Source: SD8 sp035528475 (GTDB taxonomy: Archaea; Halobacteriota; Methanomicrobia; Methanomicrobiales; Methanospirillaceae). Taken from it: 57,566 bases of DNA. Numbering within the stretch: position 1 is the first letter of the stretch; the number at the start of each line of letters is the position of its first letter. This document shows, in pieces, positions 27,570-36,746 of this stretch. The notes below the pieces were generated by a model, which was given only the letters and a program-made list of their open reading frames with translations, made no database searches and was not told the origin of the DNA. Made by a program: the position numbers and the translations under genes. The stretch is from NCBI GenBank assembly GCA_035528475.1, contig DATKYO010000070.1:1-57566 (forward strand). The letters run 5' to 3'.

Positions 27570-28762
27570 CCGCAGTTGATGATATCATACAGCTGTTTTC
27601 ACAGGAATTGGGAATCAGTCCGGACCAGGTCTTTATTGCAGGTCTTGGAATTCTTCTCCTGATACTATTCATACTCGCTACATTTATCGCATATTTCAGA
27701 ATCCTTGTCCATATCGCTGCATATTCATATCCTGTAGCCAGGGTGAAGGCGATAGGTAACCCCTATATTCATCCGGACAACCTGGAATTTTTAGCCGAAT
27801 CAAACACGCTTCATGAGCTGTTCGGGAAAACAAAGGAGTCCGGCTATGATATCAAGGGAGAAGAAGAGTTACGGTCAACCGATATTGATCATATGCTGGA
27901 TCGGGTCTATATCAAGGAATATATTCAACTGGAAGAATCCGTTCCCGCGAGCATAACTCCTTTTTTTCAGGCTTTTCATTCACTTCTGGAGATAGAACAG
28001 ATCAAATCTGCCGTACGATCCGTGCATGCCGGACTCCCCCCGGAAACTCTTCAACAGAACATGATTCCCATCGGGCTTATCACGCCGGAACTTATCGACA
28101 TCATGTCACATTCGGCAACACTGGAAGAGATAATATCTCAGCTTCAGGAAAGTATCTACGGGAACGCACTTACAGCCGCATTACCCGATTATCAGGAAAC
28201 CGGAATAACATTTCCCCTTGAATATGCCCTGGACCGGACAGCTATCCAGGAAATTCACAAATCGGTTATCAAAGTTGACGATGTCCTGGCAGGACCGGTC
28301 CTGGAATTTTGCGGAACATACACCGACCTTGTCAATCTCATGACTCTTTTCAGGGCCAGTGCCGCGGGGATTACAACAGAGAGTGCAGATCGACTCTTCT
28401 TCCCGGGCGGTGCGATGTACGAGGAATGGCGATTGAAACAATTCCTTGAATTACCACGAATCGTTGACATTATACAGCAGATCTCCGGAAGTGAATACTA
28501 TGAATCGCTTCAGGCAATCCTTCCTATATTTGAGCAATCAGGGAATGTGCATTACCTGGAACTCGAACTGGAGCGCTTTCTGCTTCGGAAAGTGAATGCA
28601 CTCTCATCAAACTATCATCTGACAGGCGGTCCGCTTATCAAATTTATCGTAGCAAAAAAATACGAGATCAGAAATATCAGGGCTCTTGCACATGCCCTTG
28701 AAGATGGCATCGATACGGATACCGTCGCTCCATTTCTGCTCTCAGACAGGGTGTTGACATGA
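27566..28762 (+). CDS. atpC: A-type ATP synthase subunit C with extra N-terminal membrane helix, operon 1
   Basis: The 398-residue protein's main body, from about residue 55, is the three-lobed helical subunit C (V-ATPase d) that links the central shaft to the c ring. Residues 22-44 form a strongly hydrophobic helix, preceded by a short acidic segment. The operon 2 copy (349 residues) and the usual soluble subunit C lack it. The ATG overlaps the atpE stop, and no later ATG with an SD would remove the helix, so the extension appears genuine. It may pin the shaft adaptor to the membrane or to the large 12-helix proteolipids. Confidence 0.88.
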   Translation: MTAVDDIIQLFSQELGISPDQVFIAGLGILLLILFILATFIAYFRILVHIAAYSYPVARVKAIGNPYIHPDNLEFLAESNTLHELFGKTKESGYDIKGEEELRSTDIDHMLDRVYIKEYIQLEESVPASITPFFQAFHSLLEIEQIKSAVRSVHAGLPPETLQQNMIPIGLITPELIDIMSHSATLEEIISQLQESIYGNALTAALPDYQETGITFPLEYALDRTAIQEIHKSVIKVDDVLAGPVLEFCGTYTDLVNLMTLFRASAAGITTESADRLFFPGGAMYEEWRLKQFLELPRIVDIIQQISGSEYYESLQAILPIFEQSGNVHYLELELERFLLRKVNALSSNYHLTGGPLIKFIVAKKYEIRNIRALAHALEDGIDTDTVAPFLLSDRVLT

Positions 28763-29082
28763 AACTGGCAGTTATTGGAAATGTCTCCCTGGTCAGAGGT
28801 TTTTTACTGGCAGGCGTACATAAAGCGCGGGTTGCGCACACTATTGATGAGGCAGAAGATGCATTGAAACAGTATTTCCATGATCCGGAAATCGGGATAA
28901 TTATCCTCCTTGACCGTTTTGCAGAGGACCTAAAGTCCCTGCTGATTATGATGAGAAAAGAGAGACGGGTGTACCCTGTTATCATCGTGGTTTCAGGAGA
29001 CGGGACAGGAAAGAAGGCTGTACCTCTATTTGAGGATGAACTGATGAAAATGGTTGGAATACAGATGGTAGGGGCAGGATGA
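28759..29082 (+). CDS. atpF: A-type ATP synthase subunit F, operon 1 (central stalk)
   Basis: The 107-residue protein begins MKLAVIGNVSLVRGFLLAGV, a Rossmann-like alpha/beta fold of the shaft subunit F with the typical GF.LAG motif. It ends in the amphipathic helix region (ELMKMVGIQMVGAG) that contacts the head. It works with D in the rotor and has a regulatory role in related enzymes. It overlaps atpC by four bases and is followed by atpA four bases later. Confidence 0.9.
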   Translation: MKLAVIGNVSLVRGFLLAGVHKARVAHTIDEAEDALKQYFHDPEIGIIILLDRFAEDLKSLLIMMRKERRVYPVIIVVSGDGTGKKAVPLFEDELMKMVGIQMVGAG

Positions 29083-29086
29083 GCAC

Positions 29087-30847
29087 ATGTCTGACGAAGG
29101 GACAATAATACGGGTCACCGGACCGGTGGTTCAGGCCAGCGGAATGAAGGGCGCAAGAATGTATGAAATTGTGAAAGTTGGCACCGAGGAACTTATCGGC
29201 GAAATTATCACACTGGAACACGATATCGCGACCATTCAGGTATATGAAGAAACAGCAGGGATCGCACCCGGTGAAGTGGTCAAAAGGACCCAGATGCCTT
29301 TGTCTGTCGAACTGGGTCCCGGACTCCTTGGAAATATATATGATGGGATTCAGCGCCCTTTGAGAGAGATCAACAAATTATGGGCCGATTTTATTGACCG
29401 GGGAGCAACACTTCCCGCACTCTCGCGTGACACGAAATGGGACTTTCAGCCCACTGTGACCGCTGGAGACACTGTTTCAGGTGGCGATACCCTTGGAAGT
29501 GTCCAGGAAAGCACCGCAATAACCCATTACATCATGGTTCCTCCGGGAATTTCGGGAGATATCAGTGAGATTGCCCCTGCCGGCAGCTATACTATCGAAG
29601 ATACCATCGCCATTATCAAATCAGGACAGGAGGGTATACCCATTTCAATGGTACAAAAGTGGCCGGTAAGGTCTGCCCGTCCATCAAGGGAGAAACTCGA
29701 TCCCACAGATCCCCTCATCACAGGCCAGAGGATTATCGATACACTGTTCCCTATTGCAAAAGGCGGGACCGCTGCGATTCCCGGGCCTTTCGGATCAGGA
29801 AAAACCGTAGTACAACACCAGCTGGCAAAATGGGCAAATGCCGATGTAATTGTCTTTATCGGATGTGGTGAGAGAGGGAATGAAATGGCTGATGTGCTCA
29901 CGGAATTTCCCACCCTGGACGACCCGAGAACAGGGGAGCCTCTCATCCGGCGTATGGTGCTGATTGCAAATACGAGCAATATGCCTGTGGCTGCCCGTGA
30001 AGCCTCTGTCTATACAGGAATTACCATTGCAGAATATTTCCGCGATATGGGATACGACGTTGCGCTTATGGCCGATTCGACATCCCGCTGGGCTGAAGCG
30101 ATGAGAGAGATCTCAGGAAGGCTGGAAGAAATGCCCGGAGAAGAAGGCTACCCCGCATACCTGGGTTCAAGGCTTGCCGATTTTTACGAAAGAGCCGGGC
30201 GGGTGTCTGTTTGTGGAAGAAGTAATAAATTTGGCTCCATATCAGTTATCGGCGCAGTTTCCCCCCCGGGTGGTGATTTCAGTGAGCCGGTTACGCAAAA
30301 CACCCTCCGTATTGTGAAGGTGTTCTGGGCCCTGGATTCGGATCTTGCCTACATGCGCCATTTTCCGGCTATTAACTGGCTGCTCTCTTATTCATTGTAC
30401 GGTGAAGAGATCAGGGCATGGTGGCAGGACCATGCAGGCCCTGATTGGGACATAATGCGGAAAGAGATGATGGTCATTCTCCAGAAAGAGAACGAACTGG
30501 AAGAGATTGTCAAACTTGTCGGCCCCGACGTGTTGCCTGAAGAAGACAAGCTCACCCTCTACAAGGCAGAAATTATCAGGGAAAGTTTCCTTGCCCAGTA
30601 TGCATTTCATCCTCATGACACCTATTCCGATCCCATCCGACAATATCGCATGATGACTATGTTATTCCGGTTTTTTGACCTGGCAAAAAAAGCGCTGGCT
30701 TTGGATATTACAACCGAGAAAGTAAGGGAATTGCCAATAAAAAGCAGACTTGCCCGGATGGGGACCATTCCCCGGGATTCGGAAGAGAGTGAATTTGCGG
30801 AGATCGAGAACAAGATGACCGAAGAATTCGCAACCCTGGGGGTGTAA
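29087..30847 (+). CDS. atpA: A-type ATP synthase catalytic subunit A, operon 1
   Basis: The 586-residue catalytic subunit has the Walker A loop GPFGSGKTV near residue 237, CGERGNEM, the Walker B region ALMADSTSRW, and the long non-homologous insert that distinguishes A/V-type A from F-type beta (TVTAGDTVSGGDTLG region). It hydrolyses or makes ATP at the A/B interface. The P-loop is of the canonical archaeal form, unlike the operon 2 copy. Its ATG lies four bases after the atpF stop. Confidence 0.96.
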   Translation: MSDEGTIIRVTGPVVQASGMKGARMYEIVKVGTEELIGEIITLEHDIATIQVYEETAGIAPGEVVKRTQMPLSVELGPGLLGNIYDGIQRPLREINKLWADFIDRGATLPALSRDTKWDFQPTVTAGDTVSGGDTLGSVQESTAITHYIMVPPGISGDISEIAPAGSYTIEDTIAIIKSGQEGIPISMVQKWPVRSARPSREKLDPTDPLITGQRIIDTLFPIAKGGTAAIPGPFGSGKTVVQHQLAKWANADVIVFIGCGERGNEMADVLTEFPTLDDPRTGEPLIRRMVLIANTSNMPVAAREASVYTGITIAEYFRDMGYDVALMADSTSRWAEAMREISGRLEEMPGEEGYPAYLGSRLADFYERAGRVSVCGRSNKFGSISVIGAVSPPGGDFSEPVTQNTLRIVKVFWALDSDLAYMRHFPAINWLLSYSLYGEEIRAWWQDHAGPDWDIMRKEMMVILQKENELEEIVKLVGPDVLPEEDKLTLYKAEIIRESFLAQYAFHPHDTYSDPIRQYRMMTMLFRFFDLAKKALALDITTEKVRELPIKSRLARMGTIPRDSEESEFAEIENKMTEEFATLGV

Positions 30848-30856
30848 AATTTGCCG

Positions 30857-32248
30857 ATGCATTCAAGGGAATATTCAACTGTCATCAAAGTTGTCGGCCC
30901 GCTTATCATAGTGGACGGTGTCGAAGGGATAGGGTATGGTGAAGTGGCCCAGGTCACCATGCCAAGCGGAGAAAAGAGGCTGGGTCAGGTGCTGGAGAGC
31001 AGGAGCACAAGAGCCATCGTCCAGGTTTTCGGTGGTACGCGGGACCTTGATACAAAACTTACCTCCGTTCGTTTTTCAGGGGAAATCATGAAAATTCCGC
31101 TTTCTATGGAAATTCTTGGGCGTATATTCAATGGCGTCGCTGAACCCAGGGATGGCGGTGCACCAGTAATCCCTGAGGAAATGAGGGACATCTATGGAAC
31201 TCCTATCAACCCCTATGCCCGTGAATTCCCCCGTGACTCAATTGAGACTGGCATTTCTGCAATAGATGGAATGAATACCCTGGTCAGGGGGCAGAAGCTT
31301 CCCATTTTTTCCGGAGCAGGTCTTCCTCATAATCTCCTCGCTGCACAGATTACCCGCCAGGCAAAAGTGCTGGGACAGGAAGAGGAATTTGCAGTGGTCT
31401 TTGCAGCAATGGGAATTACCCATGAAGAAGCTGGTTTTTTCCTGAAAGATTTCCGCTCGACCGGTGCCCTGGAAAGGGCGGTCCTTTTCTTAAACCTTGC
31501 AGATGATCCGGCTATCGAACGGATTATTACTCCCAGGCTTGCACTCACAACCGCCGAGTACCTGGCATTTGAATGTGGCCTGCATGTTCTGGTTATTCTT
31601 ACAGACCTCACAAATTACTGCGAGTCTCTTCGGGAAATAGCTGCAGCCAGGGAGGAAGTCCCGGGAAGAAGGGGTTATCCGGGTTATATGTATACCGATC
31701 TGGCCAGCATTTTTGAAAGAGCCGGACGAATCAGGGGAAAATCCGGATCGATTACCCAGCTGCCAATCCTCACGATGCCTGATGATGATATTACTCATCC
31801 GGTTCCGGACCTCACCGGCTACATTACGGAAGGACAGATCGTTCTTTCCCGCGATCTTCACAGGAAAGGAATATACCCGCCGATTAATGTATTGCCCTGT
31901 CTTTCAAGGCTGATGCAGGGAGGGATAGGTAAAGGAAGAACACGCGAAGATCATGCCGATGTCAATAACCAGTTGTATTCCGCCTATGCCCAGGGGATCA
32001 AACTCAAGAGCCTGGTTGCGGTGATTGGCGAAGAAGGGCTTACGGATACTGACCGGAAATACCTCTTATTCACCGATCGTTTCGAACATGAATTTGTGCA
32101 GCAGAATCTTTATGAGGACCGGACATTTGAGGGCACACTCGATATCGCCTGGAATCTCCTCTCTGTCCTGCCAGAATCAGAATTGAAACGGATCGATACG
32201 CGGTGGATAGAGTTGTATCATCCCGCCCACCAGAGGCAGAAGGAATGA
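30857..32248 (+). CDS. atpB: A-type ATP synthase subunit B, operon 1
   Basis: The 463-residue non-catalytic nucleotide-binding subunit lacks a functional P-loop (FSGAGLPHN in its place). It has ILTDLTNYCESLREI, the REEVPGRRGYPGYMYTDLA segment and the PDLTGYITEGQI motif. With A it forms the hexameric head and supplies the arginine finger. A TTG at 30851 is better spaced from GGGGGTG than the ATG at 30857, so the true start may be two codons earlier. The stop overlaps atpD as ATGA. Confidence 0.95.
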   Translation: MHSREYSTVIKVVGPLIIVDGVEGIGYGEVAQVTMPSGEKRLGQVLESRSTRAIVQVFGGTRDLDTKLTSVRFSGEIMKIPLSMEILGRIFNGVAEPRDGGAPVIPEEMRDIYGTPINPYAREFPRDSIETGISAIDGMNTLVRGQKLPIFSGAGLPHNLLAAQITRQAKVLGQEEEFAVVFAAMGITHEEAGFFLKDFRSTGALERAVLFLNLADDPAIERIITPRLALTTAEYLAFECGLHVLVILTDLTNYCESLREIAAAREEVPGRRGYPGYMYTDLASIFERAGRIRGKSGSITQLPILTMPDDDITHPVPDLTGYITEGQIVLSRDLHRKGIYPPINVLPCLSRLMQGGIGKGRTREDHADVNNQLYSAYAQGIKLKSLVAVIGEEGLTDTDRKYLLFTDRFEHEFVQQNLYEDRTFEGTLDIAWNLLSVLPESELKRIDTRWIELYHPAHQRQKE

Positions 32249-32889
32249 CAACAAAGGCGATCAGCGGGATCAGGCCTACCAGGATAGAACTACTCAAGTT
32301 AAAAAAACAGGAACTTCTTGCCGAGCGGGGACATGACCTTCTTGAGGAAAAACTGGACGCAATGGTGATTGAATTCTTTCGTTATGTGGATACATACAAA
32401 AATTTGGTCGAAAAAGCCCAGGATAAGATTGATTGCGCCACAAAAGAACTATCAGAATCAAAGATGATTCTGGGCAGCAACAGGCTGGAAGAAATTTCTC
32501 TTTCAGCGCAGAAAATGGTCGATATCCCCATGGATACACGTTCGGTTATGGGAGTCCGGGTTCCTCGCATAACAATGCCCGAATCCATAAAGGCTCATCC
32601 GCAGAGCGGATACAGCTACCTCGGCACTACTGCCCGTCTTGATGAAGCGGCTACATCTTTTGAAGAGGCAGTAAGGATAATTCTGGAACTTGCGGAACTT
32701 GAAGGCACAGTGAGAAGACTGGCGCTTGAGATTCGGAGTACCCGAAGGAGAGTCAATGCCCTTGAAAACATTCTTATACCCCGGCTCCAGGCAACACGGC
32801 GATATATTGAAATGCACCTGGATGAGAGGGAGAGGGAAGACCTCTTCAGGAGAAAGAGGACAAAAAAGTTGATACAGGAGCACGAATGA
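32245..32889 (+). CDS. atpD: A-type ATP synthase subunit D, operon 1 (rotor shaft)
   Basis: The 214-residue protein has two long helices forming an antiparallel coiled coil (about 10-75 and 125-205) with a short central beta segment, as in the shaft subunit D. The C-terminal helix has the conserved RRRVNALENILIPRL. The frame extends upstream to 32203, but the ATG at 32245 overlaps the atpB stop and starts just before the conserved PTRIELLKLK segment. Confidence 0.93.
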   Translation: MTTKAISGIRPTRIELLKLKKQELLAERGHDLLEEKLDAMVIEFFRYVDTYKNLVEKAQDKIDCATKELSESKMILGSNRLEEISLSAQKMVDIPMDTRSVMGVRVPRITMPESIKAHPQSGYSYLGTTARLDEAATSFEEAVRIILELAELEGTVRRLALEIRSTRRRVNALENILIPRLQATRRYIEMHLDEREREDLFRRKRTKKLIQEHE

Positions 32890-32927
32890 TGACCTGTATC
32901 CAACTTATAAAATAAAGGAAACATGCC

Positions 32928-33077
32928 ATGCCTGAAAACCGGTTGCATGATCTGCTGAAACGGCCCGACAATCGTGTTCGAGCGGTCTTGCTCTTGCGAA
33001 TTCTTCAGATTATTATTATTTTCTGGATTGCAGCCGGCATCCTCCTGTTTTTCCTTTTTTACTTTATTAATCACTGA
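32928..33077 (+). CDS. 49-residue single-span membrane protein at the end of ATPase operon 1
   Basis: A short frame 38 bases after atpD has AAAGGA upstream of the ATG and encodes a basic amphipathic N-terminal part (residues 1-24, several Arg) and one hydrophobic helix (about 25-46), ending FINH. It is on the ATPase strand and convergent with the stress protein gene. The Methanosarcina mazei A-ATPase operon also ends with a small gene (ahaG), so this may be an accessory or assembly factor. The analogy is positional only. No similarity to a known family was recognised. Confidence 0.6.
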   Translation: MPENRLHDLLKRPDNRVRAVLLLRILQIIIIFWIAAGILLFFLFYFINH

Positions 33078-33087
33078 AAATTTTGAA

Positions 33088-33948
33088 TTAATGGCGAGTT
33101 CTTAGAATAAGGATTGGCCTTTCGGAATTTTTTGCGACTTCTGCAGCAGTATTCCCGACCAGCAGATCCTTGATCCAGCCTTTTCCATAGGAACTCATAC
33201 ATATGAGAGATACATCCTCTACTTCGGCAAGCCGGTTTATTTCTGTTGACGGATTTCCATGATTTACGAAATACCGTGTGGAAATTCCATACTTGTTTAA
33301 TATTTCGGCCCGATCTTTGAGTTTTCCCAGGGCATTTTCCCGATTTATTGTCTCTTCACGGGCCTCTCCCTTTGAGACGACATGAAAGAGCAGCACCTCG
33401 CCGATTCCTGGAATATCGCGGATTAAATGGATGACCTTGTCAGAATATCTTGAAAAATCCGTGGGACACAGGACCCTGGAAAGAATCATAGGGCAATACT
33501 TCTGGTAGGTCTTTCCGGTCAGTCCCTCTATCACCTTGTCGCGCATGATGAGAAGATGGATTTCGGCGTGTCTGAGTACATGAGAAGAGACGCTTCCCAG
33601 GAGGATTCCCTTTGTCAGGTTTTTTCCCCGGGCACTCATGACGACAATTGATGCCTCCTCCTGTTCGGCAACTTCCACGATCACCTCACCGATTGAGCCT
33701 GTGGTGACAGGTCTCACGATTGAATTAACCAAAACTCCTGCTTTTTCGAGCTGCTTCTCCTCTTCATCGAGTGAATGCCTGATGCTGTCTTCAATAGCAT
33801 CTTCGACCCATTGTTCTCTTTCAGGTTTCGCATCCTCCAGTACATGAAGGAGAATTACTTCTCTGCTTCCGGGCAACTCGGCAATGCAGTCCAGAGCTCT
33901 TTTGGCATGTTCTGAAAAGTCGGTGGGAAATAAAATTCGTTCGAACAT
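33088..33948 (-). CDS. tandem-domain universal stress protein
   Basis: The 286-residue protein has two UspA domains (about 1-145 and 148-286). Each begins with a ILFPTDFS/VLCPTDFS motif and ends with a G-rich nucleotide-binding loop: GKNLTKGILLGSVSSHVLR in domain 1, and GKGWIKDLLVGNTA, with Asn for the usual Ser, in domain 2. It may bind ATP or AMP. I chose the ATG at 33948 because GGTGA lies about six bases upstream; the frame starts at 33969. It lies alone on the opposite strand between the two ATPase operons, an attractive but untested link to energy stress. Confidence 0.9.
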   Translation of the reverse strand: MFERILFPTDFSEHAKRALDCIAELPGSREVILLHVLEDAKPEREQWVEDAIEDSIRHSLDEEEKQLEKAGVLVNSIVRPVTTGSIGEVIVEVAEQEEASIVVMSARGKNLTKGILLGSVSSHVLRHAEIHLLIMRDKVIEGLTGKTYQKYCPMILSRVLCPTDFSRYSDKVIHLIRDIPGIGEVLLFHVVSKGEAREETINRENALGKLKDRAEILNKYGISTRYFVNHGNPSTEINRLAEVEDVSLICMSSYGKGWIKDLLVGNTAAEVAKNSERPILILRTRH

Positions 33949-34124
33949 TCTCTTCACCAGTCGTTTCACCTTTCATTCTATTCGGATTATCCATGAGTTT
34001 ATCCCTAAATTATTGAAGATGAATTAATATGGCAAATCCGGGAATCTGAAATGGCAGTGAAGAGATAATAAGATTTTCTATAACTATATATTATCCTATT
34101 TTATAGATTTGACTAATTTACTTA

Positions 34125-34142
34125 GGATAAATATATATATTG
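34125..34142 (+). promoter_or_regulatory. candidate promoter of ATPase operon 2
   Basis: The region 34080-34140 is very AT-rich and holds TATATATTATCC and AAATATATATATTG words. The second lies about 50 bases before the first ORF, at suitable distance for a short leader. It also separates the operon from the divergent stress protein gene. Confidence 0.5.
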
Positions 34143-34189
34143 TTATACCAAGTATTCCGCGATCCTGTCAGGAAGGATGGGTCCTGGTT

Positions 34190-34363
34190 ATGCGCTCGGC
34201 AAACCTTGAAATGATTGAGAAATTACGAATGATTGCCTTAAAACGGTGTGAAGGGCGAATAGCTGACGCGGCGAAAAAATCGGGGAAAATGCCGAAAAAA
34301 AAAGATGCGGTTCCGCAGTATGGAGTTTCATCGCTCGTCAAGGCTAAACACGGACTTTTATAG
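34190..34363 (+). CDS. small basic protein at the head of ATPase operon 2
   Basis: The 57-residue protein is Lys- and Arg-rich and Ala-rich, with a helical N-terminal half and a KMPKKK segment. An ATG at 34190 has GGAAGG/GGATGG 9-13 bases upstream. The frame is open to 34109 with no better start. It ends nine bases before subunit H, so it is very likely co-transcribed with the ATPase genes. No family was recognised. It might be an assembly or regulatory factor. Confidence 0.55.
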   Translation: MRSANLEMIEKLRMIALKRCEGRIADAAKKSGKMPKKKDAVPQYGVSSLVKAKHGLL

Positions 34364-34372
34364 GTGTGAATT

Positions 34373-34717
34373 ATGGAAGAAGATAATTCTCTTCTGGAAA
34401 TGGTCAGAACAAAAGAATTGGAACTGAAAGAAAAAGAGGATGAAACCCGTAAAGAGGCAGAATCCATCATTGCAGCTGCAAAAATGAGGCATTCGGAGAT
34501 CATTGAGCAGGGACAGCGCGAAGGGAAATCCCTCGCAGATGCATATTATACACAGGGAATGGAGCAAATCAAACAGGAAATGGAACAGATGAAATCCCAG
34601 GGAAAAGCCATGCAGGAAGAATTCAGGCAGAAAGGCGAAGCCCGGATTAATGGTGCGGCGAATAAGATCATTGAATCAGTAGCATTTCAGCAGCCCTATG
34701 CGGCAGAGAATGAGTAA
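34373..34717 (+). CDS. ahaH: A-type ATP synthase subunit H, operon 2 (peripheral stalk)
   Basis: The 114-residue coiled-coil protein has an LELKEKEDETRKEAESII pattern in its first half and Gln/Met-rich heptads after. It matches subunit H by position and character. GGTG lies six bases before the ATG. Its 3' end overlaps atpI by 20 bases. Low similarity to the operon 1 H suggests that the two stalks are not interchangeable. Confidence 0.75.
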   Translation: MEEDNSLLEMVRTKELELKEKEDETRKEAESIIAAAKMRHSEIIEQGQREGKSLADAYYTQGMEQIKQEMEQMKSQGKAMQEEFRQKGEARINGAANKIIESVAFQQPYAAENE

Positions 34718-36620
34718 CGTCCTTGTAATAGGACCAAAAAAAGATTACCAGAACATAATCGATGTACTCTACCAGGAGGGGACTATTCACCTCCAGGACG
34801 CGTCATCTGGTTTCTCTTCCTTGAACAGCATCTTTAGCAAGATGGATCTGACAAATCTTGATGAATTTACATCAGTAATGATGAAAATCAATGGCATATA
34901 CCAGATCCTCCCGAAAAAACCGGATGATATAGTCGAGCAGGAAAAACAGTTTGAGGATCTTCACTGGAAAAGCACGAACGAACTACTGAGTGTTGCATCA
35001 GATGCAATATACGAACTCGAGACAAAAACAAGAAGTCTCGCAACGCGCAAGAGTGATCTGGAACTGCGGAAAACAACCCTCGAGAGATATGAAAAAATTA
35101 TCGATAAAATTCAGCCTCTCGAAAAACAACTGCCAATAATGGAAGGATTTGAAGTCACAGTCCTTCTCATACGAACCGAGTTCATTGAGGTACTTGATCT
35201 TATCAGGCCTATTCTGAAGAACATTACGAGGAACCAGTTTGAATTTATCGCCGCAGATCTTGACGAGACAACCACCGCAGCAATCACAGTATTCAATAAG
35301 AAATATTCTGAAGAGGTTCATTCATTCCTTTTTTCCCAGAATGTAAATGAAGTAAGGATACCGCAGGAATATTCAAATAAGCCTCTCCATGAGGCACTTG
35401 ATCTCATTTCCCGGAATATATCAGAAATTGATGATGAGATGGCAGAGATAGATACTCAACTATCCAATCTCTCCTCACACTGGTATCAGCAGCTTTCCGT
35501 GTTCCGGAGAATAATGGAAGATCGGGAAGAGGAGATTCAGGCATTCAGCAAATTTGGTCAATCCAATCACACGATTCTTATCAAGGGGTGGATCCCTAAA
35601 AAATCTTTGAAAAATACGAAAAAAGCTCTTTATAATGCATTTGGTGACCGCGTGGTACTTACGGAAACCGATGTTCCCCCGGAAGAACTGGAAGGAGCAC
35701 CAATCTTTTATGATAATCCCTGGTGGGTCCGGCCCTTTGAATTTTTCACACAACTTGTAAGCCCGCCCAAATACCTGGAAGTTGATCCAAGCCCTGTATT
35801 CGCGATATTTTTCCCGTTCTTTTTCGGCATCATCGTCGGAGATATCGGGTATGGATTATGTATCATGGGCTTTGCGCTGTCTATGAAATTCGCATTCAAA
35901 GCGGTTGAATGGCTGCAACAGCTTACGAATATCCTGATTATTTCATCTATCCCCACGATATTCTTTGGTTTCCTATTCGGAGAATTTTTCGGAGACTTTG
36001 GAGAACAAATGGGTTGGATTCAACCGCTCACGTTCCTGGGCATTACGTGGAACCGGATCGAGGCGATGATTCCGCTCCTCATCGTGGCGATTGCGATCGG
36101 AGTCATCCATGTATTCCTGGGACTGGGACTGGGAATCCTGAATGCCTATGCCAAGAAAAGCAAAAAACACATGTTTGAAAAGGCAGGGACAATCGGTGTC
36201 CTCGTGGGCATTCTGCTCCTGCTCGCGGTGGTCATCGGAGTAATTCCACAACTGCTCTTCCTTCCGTCAGTGATTGTGCTACTTGTATCGCTTCCCATGG
36301 TAATCTACGGGGGAGGCGTTCTCGGGGCAATTGAGATCTTGAGCTCGATTGGCAACATACTTTCATATGCAAGGATCATGGCAATCGGGATGGCATCAGT
36401 GATACTGGCCATGGTAGCCAATGAGCTCGGGGGGGCCATGGAAGTTGCTGCAATTGGCATCATCATTGCTGTACTGCTCCATACCCTCAATGTGGTTCTG
36501 GCCATGTTCAGTCCCTCAATACACTCGATGAGACTGCATATCGTTGAATTCTATTCAAAATTTTATGAGGGCGGAGGAGTGCTGTATAGCCCATTCGGGA
36601 AACATAAAAGGAGCGAATAG
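34698..36620 (+). CDS. atpI: A-type ATP synthase subunit I (a), operon 2
   Basis: The 640-residue protein has a long cytoplasmic N-terminal part with coiled coils and seven or eight C-terminal membrane helices. The essential Arg is in ILSYARIMAIG, and the C-terminus reads SKFYEGGGVLYSPF, as in family members. ATGs at 34698 and 34710 are both possible starts. Followed by a 126-base gap with its own promoter before atpK, so H and I may be expressed at a lower level than the rest. Confidence 0.93.
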   Translation: MRQRMSNVLVIGPKKDYQNIIDVLYQEGTIHLQDASSGFSSLNSIFSKMDLTNLDEFTSVMMKINGIYQILPKKPDDIVEQEKQFEDLHWKSTNELLSVASDAIYELETKTRSLATRKSDLELRKTTLERYEKIIDKIQPLEKQLPIMEGFEVTVLLIRTEFIEVLDLIRPILKNITRNQFEFIAADLDETTTAAITVFNKKYSEEVHSFLFSQNVNEVRIPQEYSNKPLHEALDLISRNISEIDDEMAEIDTQLSNLSSHWYQQLSVFRRIMEDREEEIQAFSKFGQSNHTILIKGWIPKKSLKNTKKALYNAFGDRVVLTETDVPPEELEGAPIFYDNPWWVRPFEFFTQLVSPPKYLEVDPSPVFAIFFPFFFGIIVGDIGYGLCIMGFALSMKFAFKAVEWLQQLTNILIISSIPTIFFGFLFGEFFGDFGEQMGWIQPLTFLGITWNRIEAMIPLLIVAIAIGVIHVFLGLGLGILNAYAKKSKKHMFEKAGTIGVLVGILLLLAVVIGVIPQLLFLPSVIVLLVSLPMVIYGGGVLGAIEILSSIGNILSYARIMAIGMASVILAMVANELGGAMEVAAIGIIIAVLLHTLNVVLAMFSPSIHSMRLHIVEFYSKFYEGGGVLYSPFGKHKRSE

Positions 36621-36699
36621 TATTTTATCGAATTTATAATCAATAATTAATTTATGGTTAACTATTTTAAAAAATAATCATTAATGTTGAGATATTCAA

Positions 36700-36740
36700 T
36701 TTATATATGATAAGTGTTATGATAGAACTAACGGAGGTGA
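36700..36740 (+). promoter_or_regulatory. internal promoter and strong RBS before atpK of operon 2
   Basis: The gap between atpI and atpK is AT-rich with a TATA box (TTTATATATG, 36700-36708) about 40 bases before the ATG. GGAGGTGA at 36733-36740, six bases from the ATG, is close to a perfect SD. Both fit the need for many copies of the c subunit per enzyme. Confidence 0.6.
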
Positions 36741-36746
36741 AAATAT

